IMG/VR virus record: IMGVR_UViG_3300032245_000500
Span: 1 to 38,889 of that record
DNA length: 38,889 nucleotides
Direction: 5' to 3' (one strand)
DNA from: a virus
The notes under the pieces are model-generated. The model was not told the origin of the DNA. It saw only the letters and a program-made list of their open reading frames with translations, and searched no databases. Below, one piece after another: positions 1-5,215 of the stretch. Numbering within the stretch: the stretch's first letter is position 1; every line of letters begins with the position of its first letter. The translations under genes were made by a program, and so were the position numbers.

Positions 1-123
1 ACTTTTTGGCAGTCATCTCGCAACTGAACAAGGTCCATCTTTGTAAGATGGATAGGAGTGCAGTCATCTACTGCACCAGCGTTGCTAATAATCCAGCCAT
101 GAATAGCGTTAGCCTTACGCCAG
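1..123. repeat. Terminal direct repeat, left copy
   Basis: Bases 1-123 are identical to 38767-38889. An exact repeat at both ends of a contig is what a circular or circularly permuted genome gives after k-mer assembly, so the unique length is 38,766 bp. A true short terminal repeat cannot be excluded, but the repeat lies inside a coding gene with no promoter-like or cos-like feature, which favours an assembly overlap. Confidence 0.95.
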
Positions 124-173
124 TACGCTACTTCATGCGTTTGCTTTTCATATAGATACATGTCTAGTCCCAT
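1..173 (-). CDS. Small conserved phage protein, N-terminal part (cut by contig end)
   Basis: An ATG at 173-171 follows a good ribosome site (AAGGAG, shared with the stop region of the upstream gene at 176). The product begins MGLDMYLYEKQ and continues through HEVAYWRKANAIHGWII, a beginning I recognise from many small uncharacterised phage proteins. The gene runs off base 1 and continues at 38766 down to 38583 on the circle, giving 118 residues in total (357 bases, in frame). The function is unknown. The protein is acidic and rich in Trp/Tyr, with no membrane segment. Reading it as partial is an artefact of where the circle was opened. Confidence 0.85.
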   Translation of the reverse strand, partial: MGLDMYLYEKQTHEVAYWRKANAIHGWIISNAGAVDDCTPIHLTKMDLVQLRDDCQK

Positions 174-175
174 GA

Positions 176-355
176 TTACTCCTTTACTAGTACTCTCTCA
201 TCAGACATAACTCTACCTCTGCGTGTTTTAATGCCACGATTAGTTAGATATGCGTCATACAATTCCTTGTATTCTTCATAGTATTTGTTAGCAAGAAATG
301 ATTGTGCATAACTTGCAGCCTTAGCACGTATCTTCATAACCTCATCATTAGTCAC
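176..355 (-). CDS. Small helical hypothetical protein
   Basis: The frame stays open upstream to an ATG at 472, but that extension lies antiparallel-free inside the preceding gene and is rich in odd Leu/Lys/Gln sequence. The best start is GTG at 355-353 with AGG eight bases ahead, overlapping the stop of the upstream gene by 8 bases, the same arrangement seen at 583-590. An ATG at 370 is the alternative. The 59-residue product (VTNDEVMKIRAKAAS...) looks like two amphipathic helices with Tyr/Glu-rich centre and a basic segment KTRRGR near the C-terminus. No family is recognised. Confidence 0.65.
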   Translation of the reverse strand: MTNDEVMKIRAKAASYAQSFLANKYYEEYKELYDAYLTNRGIKTRRGRVMSDERVLVKE

Positions 356-590
356 GTTCAATACCTGCATCTTCTGGGTCGCCTGGTGTTGGCACACTCG
401 TGCCTGGTACTTCTTCAATGGTGACTTGCTTAGATGATTTAACAATCTCAGCAAAGTCATCACCATACTCATCAGCCAAGCGCTTAAGTGCGGCTAGTTC
501 TACACTTTCATTATCACTTTCTTCGTCCATTATAACTGTAGTTACCAGTACAAAATGGTTGTGCATAAACAGTACGTCATAGTTAGTCAT
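348..590 (-). CDS. Small acidic hypothetical protein
   Basis: I chose ATG at 590-588 because GGAGAGG lies six bases upstream. The frame is open to 605 but that start has no ribosome site. The start overlaps the stop of the DUF4192 gene by 8 bases (ATGACTAA), implying coupled translation. The 80-residue product starts MTNYDVLFMHNHFVLV, has a Glu/Asp/Ser-rich middle and a Pro/Gly/Asp-rich tail (PTPGDPEDAG). The N-terminal beta-like stretch plus acidic helix recalls small DNA-mimic or adaptor proteins, but nothing specific supports a function. Confidence 0.7.
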   Translation of the reverse strand: MTNYDVLFMHNHFVLVTTVIMDEESDNESVELAALKRLADEYGDDFAEIVKSSKQVTIEEVPGTSVPTPGDPEDAGIERD

Positions 591-1086
591 TGGTTTCCTC
601 TCCAAAGATACCCGCTACTACCTTAGGGTGTAGTTCTGCACGCATTGCTGCGAATGATGCTGGCTCCCAACCTGACTTGAACACACGGTTCAAGAGGATT
701 GCTAGCGAGTAGTTATGTTGTGCATTACTTAGGGTAAGGAATGCATCTGTTGTGTTACCTACTTCGTAGTATAACCCTGCAAGTATAGATGCTGGCGCAT
801 TGATATACTCTGTATCTGTTGGTGCATGTTCAATTAAGTTTGCAAGCGCAGGTATAAGTGTATCTGCCTTGTCCTTATTCATCAAGCCTAGTGCGTAGTC
901 ACGTACCTGTATATCTGTTAGATAGTACAGCACATTGACCACAACTTCGGCGTCTTGTTCTGTGCTTGATGAAGCAAAGTATTGTTCAACTAGGCGTGCG
1001 CCTACACGTTGGACAGACTGTTCTTTATTGTCTACTAGCGTACCTAGTTCTACTAGGTGGTCATTGATGGTCATTGTTAGTGTCAT
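583..1086 (-). CDS. DUF4192-family protein
   Basis: The ATG at 1086 follows AAGGAGAG. The 167 residues match the C-terminal half of DUF4192 proteins, a family common in actinobacteria and their phages: a segment APASILAGLYYEVGNTTDAF at about residues 97-116, followed by SNAQHNYSLAILLNRVFKSG and W-E-P. That pattern (small-residue helix, G-N-T/A, A...L, Y-S-L-A-x-L-L, G-x-x-P) is helical and repeat-like, resembling a TPR-type scaffold. Biochemical role is unknown in the family. The gene sits in the leftward early operon between a small membrane protein and small acidic genes. It is a helpful marker for an actinobacterial host. Confidence 0.75.
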   Translation of the reverse strand: MTLTMTINDHLVELGTLVDNKEQSVQRVGARLVEQYFASSSTEQDAEVVVNVLYYLTDIQVRDYALGLMNKDKADTLIPALANLIEHAPTDTEYINAPASILAGLYYEVGNTTDAFLTLSNAQHNYSLAILLNRVFKSGWEPASFAAMRAELHPKVVAGIFGEETND

Positions 1087-1097
1087 TTGTTCTCTCC

Positions 1098-1277
1098 TTA
1101 GAATGGACGTGGACTGTGGTAGTTACGGCATTGTTCTACTTGTCGCTTGTTCTGCGCTCGTAGATTCCTGTTTTGTCTGAGCAGGTCACGGTTAGCACGT
1201 GCTGTTATTAGTATCAGTGTGATTGATGTTGTTAGTGCAATCATAATTGCACCTATATCTAGTACTGAGAAATACAT
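1098..1277 (-). CDS. Small single-pass membrane protein
   Basis: This 59-residue gene starts at ATG 1277-1275 behind AAGGAGAG and stops at 1100-1098. Its stop overlaps the ribosome site of the next gene. The N-terminus (about residues 2-27) is a hydrophobic helix containing IGAIMIALTTSITLILITA. The remainder is basic and polar, rich in Arg/Asn/Gln (RANRDLLRQNRNLRAQNKRQ). An N-out, cytoplasmic-basic-tail topology is expected. The function is unknown. Small early membrane proteins of this form often act against the host envelope or in superinfection exclusion, but that is speculation. A competing open frame at 1192-1392 spans the terminator and is rejected. Confidence 0.7.
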   Translation of the reverse strand: MYFSVLDIGAIMIALTTSITLILITARANRDLLRQNRNLRAQNKRQVEQCRNYHSPRPF

Positions 1278-1352
1278 TGTCTCTCCTTGCTATGTAGGTT
1301 GATAGTTGATGACTTGTCCGTTGCCCCTGATTACCCCTGGTCCCCGAACAAT

Positions 1353-1402
1353 AAAAAAAGCAGGAAGATGAGTGACTACGTGAGCCACCCACCTTCCTGC
1401 TT
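1353..1402 (-). terminator. Rho-independent terminator after the SSB-like gene
   Basis: On the minus strand, ten bases AAGCAGGAAG pair perfectly with CTTCCTGCTT. Inside that stem, GTGGGTG pairs with CACTCAT, and the 3' arm runs into seven T's then ATTG. It lies immediately 3' of the SSB-like gene, so it should end or attenuate the first two genes of the leftward unit before the small membrane protein gene. On the plus strand no U-tract follows, so it is one-directional. Confidence 0.85.
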
Positions 1403-1408
1403 GAACGG

Positions 1409-1759
1409 TTAGTTTACGCTTACCTCAAAGACTTCCAACTGCAACTGTGGTGCTCGGCGTGCTGCCTCTGCCACGTCTGGTCGGCGGTCAAAGCGTGTGA
1501 TAAGACGACCCTTAAGCGTCACTGTCTGGGTCTCTTCGTTACCTGCACGCATCTTATCAATCTCAAGTAGGTCACCAACTGTAGAGTCATCTAACGCTAC
1601 GATATTGATACCTGTTACGTACACCGCACGGTCTGCTGTACCATCTGGCAAGCGTGAGTATGTGCGCTGATTAAGCCAACCAGTTACGAGTGTTCCCTTT
1701 GAACCTGTGAACTGACGGACGTTCTTGATTGTACCTGTGATAGTTACTTCGTTTTGCAT
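1409..1759 (-). CDS. ssb: Probable single-stranded DNA-binding protein (OB-fold)
   Basis: A 116-residue protein with the size and strand pattern of a minimal phage SSB: EVTITGTIKNVRQF (first strand), KGTLVTGWLNQR, RAVYVTGINIVALDD, then GDLLEIDKMR and QTVTLKGRLITRFDR, ending LQLEVFEVSVN. Alternating beta strands with G-x-I/L-x-x-x-R and a final V-x-G-R-L are typical of OB-fold SSBs. The acidic C-terminal tail of cellular SSB (DDDIPF-like) is absent, as in many phage versions. It is placed in the early leftward unit with primase, helicase and nucleases. It starts at ATG 1759 after AAGGAG and is followed by a strong terminator. Assignment is by strand pattern and context, so moderate. Confidence 0.5.
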   Translation of the reverse strand: MQNEVTITGTIKNVRQFTGSKGTLVTGWLNQRTYSRLPDGTADRAVYVTGINIVALDDSTVGDLLEIDKMRAGNEETQTVTLKGRLITRFDRRPDVAEAARRAPQLQLEVFEVSVN

Positions 1760-1798
1760 TTGTTGTTTCTCCTTGTTTCGTAGTGTGTATTAGGTGGA

Positions 1799-1830
1799 AG
1801 GTAGCCCTGCCGTAGGCAACAGGGCTACCT
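1799..1830 (-). other. Strong intercistronic hairpin
   Basis: Bases 1799-1809 pair perfectly with 1820-1830 (11 bp, AGGTAGCCCTG / CAGGGCTACCT) around a 10-base loop. No U-tract follows on either strand, so it is more likely an mRNA processing or stabilising element, or a leaky attenuator, between the Cys-rich gene and the SSB-like gene. A second small inverted repeat (AACGTTC / GAACGTT, 1833-1839 and 1845-1851) sits beside it across the upstream stop codon. Confidence 0.6.
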
Positions 1831-1839
1831 GTAACGTTC

Positions 1840-2241
1840 TTATCGAACGTTATGTTCTAGTACTGAGTCACAGCACTGGCACTGATTGAACTGCTTGGGT
1901 GTTGCAAGGTGGCATGTTTGGCATATCACCTCACGTTGTGACTGTGTGTAGTCGTCCAGCGACCAGATGTTGTCAAGTTCGCCACCGTCCTGAAGCATGA
2001 CGATTGGCAACTTGTACTCCCCTTCACGGTCAGTCCAGTCATGTCCGCTGGGTTGTGATTCCACAAGCCACTGGGACTTGTACATAAGGTTACCTTCGGA
2101 CGCCGCTTCATACACGGAGTCAGTGAGGCGTGCGTCTGCTAGGTCAACGCAGTCAACGCACAGTTGCTCCTGTGCGATACACTCAGGACAGACGTTGCTG
2201 ATGGTGAGTGAGTCTTCCTGTGTGTAGGTTACTTCGTTCAT
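1840..2241 (-). CDS. Cys-rich (zinc-ribbon-like) first gene of the leftward operon
   Basis: This 133-residue acidic protein has three Cys pairs: CPECIAQEQLCVDC near residues 18-31, CQTC near 107-110 and CQCCDS near 121-125, suggesting one or two zinc-binding ribbons around a Trp/Asp/Glu-rich middle (WSLDDYTQSQ). It starts at ATG 2241 behind TAAGGAGAG. It is the promoter-proximal leftward gene next to the gene-free region, so it should be among the first proteins made. No named family is recognised. A regulatory or host-targeting role is possible but unproven. Confidence 0.7.
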   Translation of the reverse strand: MNEVTYTQEDSLTISNVCPECIAQEQLCVDCVDLADARLTDSVYEAASEGNLMYKSQWLVESQPSGHDWTDREGEYKLPIVMLQDGGELDNIWSLDDYTQSQREVICQTCHLATPKQFNQCQCCDSVLEHNVR

Positions 2242-2678
2242 TTGTTACTCTCCTTAGTTTTATACTTCCACCGACAATCTATCGGTTCGCCAATTGGATA
2301 CGCCATGAATGTCATCAGACAGGGCGTGCTTTCAAGCCCTGTCTGCGGGGCGTGGCTGGACCGCGAGCCTGCGAGCGGGCGCACGCTGGCGGGCGCTCCA
2401 GACACGGCGTTGCGGGGATTCCGCAACGAGCAATCGTGTAGCGCATATGAGGCGACACCTTCTGCTGAATAGGCAGAAGGTTTGAGCCGAATGCGGAACG
2501 ATTTGACACATGGCGTACCATGCAGGCGACTGATAGATTAAAACATAAACGCATCTGGTTGGCAGATGCCGAGCGTGGCTTTGACACGCTGCATCACAGC
2601 CAGCATGCGTGACTCACTGACAAGGCAGTTAGTCTTTGTCTTTCCCATGCGATATGGGATAGGCAAAGTGATAGAACG

Positions 2679-2865
2679 GCAGACGCTTTGCTCCTTGCTT
2701 GCAAGGACAGCAAAGACCTGCTTGGTGATGAGTGAGGCTTCCTTCCGCAATCAAGCGGACCGAGGAACTGCTTACGAACAAGGAGGGACCTGCTTAGCGT
2801 AGCGGGCAGACGCCCGACATTGTGAGGTGCAGACGCCGAGGCTGAACAGAACTGCTTGCAGACGC
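2679..2865 (+). repeat. Four-times repeated CTGCTT / GCAGACGC module inside the RNA
   Basis: GCAGACGC occurs exactly at 2679-2686, 2806-2813, 2829-2836 and 2858-2865, with a variant (GCAGACTACGCC) at 2989-3000. GA(C/A)CTGCTT occurs at 2715-2723, 2765-2773, 2787-2795 and 2849-2857. CTGC and GCAG are complementary, so the pairs can form short helices, as in CTGCTTGCAG at 2852-2861. The alternation suggests a reiterated structural motif within the RNA rather than random recurrence. Confidence 0.6.
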
Positions 2866-3024
2866 TGTTCATAGGAAGCCGAATGAAGAACCCGTTCGGC
2901 ATCAGTTTAAAACAGATTTAAAACAGACAGCACCACCGTCAGTACAAATCTGTTTAGGGGGCGACAGCCCGACAGACAGTATCTCTAGGCAGACTACGCC
3001 TAGTAGTGACAGTCTGTTCAGAGT

Positions 3025-3056
3025 AAAACATGTAGGGGCTTGACCCCTACTGTTTT
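3025..3056 (+). terminator. Terminator-like hairpin at the 3' end of the structured RNA
   Basis: GTAGGGG (3032-3038) pairs with CCCCTAC (3044-3050) around CTTGA. The stem is extended by AAAACA (3025-3030) pairing with TGTTTT (3051-3056), with a single bulged T at 3031. The 3' arm therefore ends in a U-run on the + strand, and because the 5' arm is A-rich it could also act on the minus strand. It lies about 260 bases upstream of the terminase gene with no coding sequence between. It would end the RNA or attenuate read-through into the late operon. Confidence 0.7.
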
Positions 3057-3057
3057 A

Positions 3058-3316
3058 ATCTGTTCGCCTATCTATGTAGGTAACTCTGACTATAAATATT
3101 TCTGTATATAGTGACCCCAGTATAGTACCTGAACAGGACTTTTATAAATATTTCTGTCTAAATAGTTCGTTTTGGTAGTTTGAACGGATTAAGTATATAT
3201 GTACAGTAGATTATATTCGGAAGTCTTTTTAGAGCCTTCCTCATACTGTGACATACTGTTGTACAGATATACTTCTATACGGCGGGCTAAGTCTGCCTAC
3301 AGCAAGGGGACTACGA
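3058..3316 (+). promoter_or_regulatory. A/T-rich leader and promoter region of the rightward operon
   Basis: This gene-free, A/T-rich stretch contains two copies of TATAAATATTTCTGT at 3091-3105 and 3143-3157, starting 52 bases apart. A fair promoter match is TTTGGT (3171-3176) and TATATA (3194-3199) with a 17-base spacer. CATACTG is repeated at 3242-3248 and 3252-3258, and TGTACAG occurs twice near 3200 and 3260. The promoter call is weak on sequence alone, since phage or sigma-factor-specific promoters may differ. The region could also carry the packaging start, because it adjoins the terminase gene. Confidence 0.4.
3091..3157. repeat. Direct repeat pair TATAAATATTTCTGT
   Basis: The 15-base sequence occurs exactly at 3091-3105 and 3143-3157. 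Their starts are 52 bases apart, close to five helical turns, so both would face the same side of the DNA. Position upstream of the terminase operon fits operator, promoter -10 or packaging-site roles. Confidence 0.6.
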
Positions 3317-5206
3317 ATGTCAGGGTTTAAATCAGGCGGGGAGCACCACCTAGCAAAGGGTGTGGCGCAAGCCAAAGAGCAAGTTCTTGAAAAGGTAAGG
3401 GTGGGCGTCTCCCCTCAGGCGGCTATGATTGCCATAGGCAGAAAGCCAGATACTATCCGTCAGTGGATGGTCAGAGACCCATTATTTGCGGCGGCGCTGG
3501 AAGAGGCTAAGGAAGAAGGAAACAAACAATCCTTTGATGCCCTCGGTGTCCAAAAGGAGTCTATTCCCTTTGCGGAGTTCTCCAAGATGTTTTTTGACCA
3601 GACGGTCTTCCCCCATCATCAGAACTGGATTGACCTTCTGGAGGGGCGCGAACCATCATGGCAACACCAAAATATTATATATGAGCCAGGGGAGTCTAAC
3701 CGACTACTTATCAACGTGCCCCCTGAGCACGCTAAGTCCACCGTTGTTACGGTGAACTATCCGACTTACCGCATTGCCCTCAATCCCAACATCCGCATCA
3801 TTGTGGTATCAAAGACGATTACAAAGGCACGTGAGTTCGTATACGCTATCAAGCAACGATTGTCCCATCCACGCTGGCTCAAACTACAGACCGCTTATGG
3901 TCCTGAGGGCGGTTGGAAACAGGACGCAGATACTTGGCGTACCGATACCGTCTATCTTGGGGGTGATGCGCGTAACTCATCTGAAAAAGACCCAACCATT
4001 CAAGCACTAGGTATGGGTGGTCAGATTTACGGCGCTCGCGCAGACTTGATTATTTTGGACGACTGTATAACTACAGCCAATGCTCATGAGTGGGACAAGC
4101 AATTGGACTGGCTACAGAAAGAAGTTATTACCCGTCTGGGTAAAAATGGTAAATTGCTAGTGGTGGGGACCCGAATTGCAGCCAATGACCTTTATAAAGA
4201 ACTACGTAATCCAAAGCACTGGTCTGGTGGCAAAACTCCGTTTACTTATATGGGGATGCCTGCTGTACTGGAGTATAACGAAGACCCCGACAAATGGGTC
4301 ACGCTTTGGAAAGAGTCGGATGTCCCGTGGGATGGGGATGATGACACTCCTCAGGAGAACGGCTTCTACCCCAAGTGGGACGGCAAAGCGCTCAACAAGC
4401 GAAGAAGTGAAGTCACACCATCCACATGGGCATTGGTCTACCAACAAGAAGACATCATGGAAGACTCAATATTCCCGCCAGTTCTCGTGCAAGGAGCGAC
4501 CAATGGGATGCGCAAGCGAGGACCGCTAAAGGCTGGTGCTGCTGGACATCCACCTCAAGTTGAGGGCTACACCATTATTGGTTTTGACCCTGCTATGGCT
4601 GGTAACTCTGCATTCGTAGTAACTAACTACAACAGAGCAGATGGCAAGATTTACGTGTTGGACTGTATCAATATGGAAGACCCAACACCTCAGAAGATTA
4701 GAGCATGCATTGAAGAGTTGGTTCAAAAGTACAAGCCGCAAGAGTTCCGTGTGGAAATCAATGCGCACCAGAAAGCATATGCACTTGATGACGAACTACG
4801 AAACTGGCTCGCTCAATACGGTGTACGCCTTGATGCTCACTTTACAGGAAAAAACAAATGGGACACATCTTTCGGTGTTGCCTCCATGTCAAACCTCATT
4901 GGTACAGAGCGCGATGGCAAACATCAGCGCAATAACATCATTGAACTACCCTCATCAGAAGGTAGCGAAGGACTAAAGGCTTTAACTCAACAGTTGCTTA
5001 CTTGGAAACCAGAGACTAGAGGCAAGACGGATACCGTCATGGCTTTATGGTTTGCGGTAATTAGAGCAAGAGAGTTAATGCAGCAAGCAAGTAAGACGTC
5101 TCAGTACCTTAACAACCGTTGGGCTACAAGACAGCAAATGAATAACCGCTTTGCGGTTAACTTAGATGATGCCTTTGCAGACCAATGGCAAGAACAATAC
5201 GGATAG
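3317..5206 (+). CDS. terL: Terminase large subunit with N-terminal helix-turn-helix
   Basis: This is the packaging motor ATPase and nuclease. The frame is open from 3248, but ATG 3317 has AAGGGGA in position and removes an unlikely Cys-rich leader, giving 629 residues. Residues about 25-67 form a small-terminase-like helix-turn-helix (VSPQAAMIAIGRKPDTIRQW). The ATPase has a deviant Walker A, VPPEHAKST (134-142), and Walker B LIILDD (244-249). The RNase H-like nuclease shows GFDPAMAG (Asp 424), RVEINAH (Glu 480) and KTDTVMA (Asp 572). No separate small terminase gene was found upstream, so the N-terminal domain may supply DNA recognition. It is the first gene of the rightward unit, with the portal following ten bases later. 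Confidence 0.93.
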   Translation: MSGFKSGGEHHLAKGVAQAKEQVLEKVRVGVSPQAAMIAIGRKPDTIRQWMVRDPLFAAALEEAKEEGNKQSFDALGVQKESIPFAEFSKMFFDQTVFPHHQNWIDLLEGREPSWQHQNIIYEPGESNRLLINVPPEHAKSTVVTVNYPTYRIALNPNIRIIVVSKTITKAREFVYAIKQRLSHPRWLKLQTAYGPEGGWKQDADTWRTDTVYLGGDARNSSEKDPTIQALGMGGQIYGARADLIILDDCITTANAHEWDKQLDWLQKEVITRLGKNGKLLVVGTRIAANDLYKELRNPKHWSGGKTPFTYMGMPAVLEYNEDPDKWVTLWKESDVPWDGDDDTPQENGFYPKWDGKALNKRRSEVTPSTWALVYQQEDIMEDSIFPPVLVQGATNGMRKRGPLKAGAAGHPPQVEGYTIIGFDPAMAGNSAFVVTNYNRADGKIYVLDCINMEDPTPQKIRACIEELVQKYKPQEFRVEINAHQKAYALDDELRNWLAQYGVRLDAHFTGKNKWDTSFGVASMSNLIGTERDGKHQRNNIIELPSSEGSEGLKALTQQLLTWKPETRGKTDTVMALWFAVIRARELMQQASKTSQYLNNRWATRQQMNNRFAVNLDDAFADQWQEQYG

Positions 5207-5215
5207 GATTACTAG

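Larger units (their letters stand above)
2262..3057 (+). ncRNA. Candidate large structured non-coding RNA (~0.8 kb)
   Basis: No convincing gene lies here: open frames are short, overlap on both strands and lack ribosome sites. G+C is about 55-60% over 2341-2880 against roughly 40-45% in sampled genes. Hairpins found by eye include 2270-2274/2282-2286, 2316-2325/2336-2345 (10 bp), 2408-2415/2421-2428, 2457-2465/2473-2481, 2509-2513/2518-2522, 2551-2557/2563-2569, 2572-2577/2585-2590, 2634-2648/2654-2668 (15 positions, one U-U, one U-G), 2686-2698/2701-2715, 2744-2748/2755-2759, 2803-2807/2812-2816, 2844-2849/2865-2870, 2878-2883/2895-2900, 2910-2919/2946-2955 (10 bp) and 2985-2990/2998-3003. 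An ACGA-GCAA-TCGT hairpin at about 2425-2436 has a GNRA loop and competes with 2408-2428. The U-G pair favours the + strand, as does the terminator at 3025-3056. Size, phage setting and inferred habitat recall GOLLD RNA, but no family was identified by eye. The 5' end is not defined. Confidence 0.55.

Noticed and set aside
1-123. Terminal repeat as a biological direct terminal repeat
   Set aside because: It lies inside a coding gene that is only intact when the ends are joined, and its length fits a k-mer assembly overlap.
1192-1392. Minus-strand frame of 66 codons
   Set aside because: It spans the terminator at 1353-1402 and covers a better gene (1098-1277) with a good ribosome site in another frame.
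2208-2902. Several open frames of 60-100 codons on both strands in the gene-free region
   Set aside because: They overlap each other, lack ribosome sites, have Arg/Ser/Cys-rich composition unlike neighbouring proteins, and arise from G+C-rich hairpin sequence with few stop codons.
2242-3316. tRNA or tmRNA genes within the structured region
   Set aside because: No cloverleaf with a standard T-loop, anticodon stem and CCA-side acceptor could be traced by eye; a tRNAscan-SE run would settle it.
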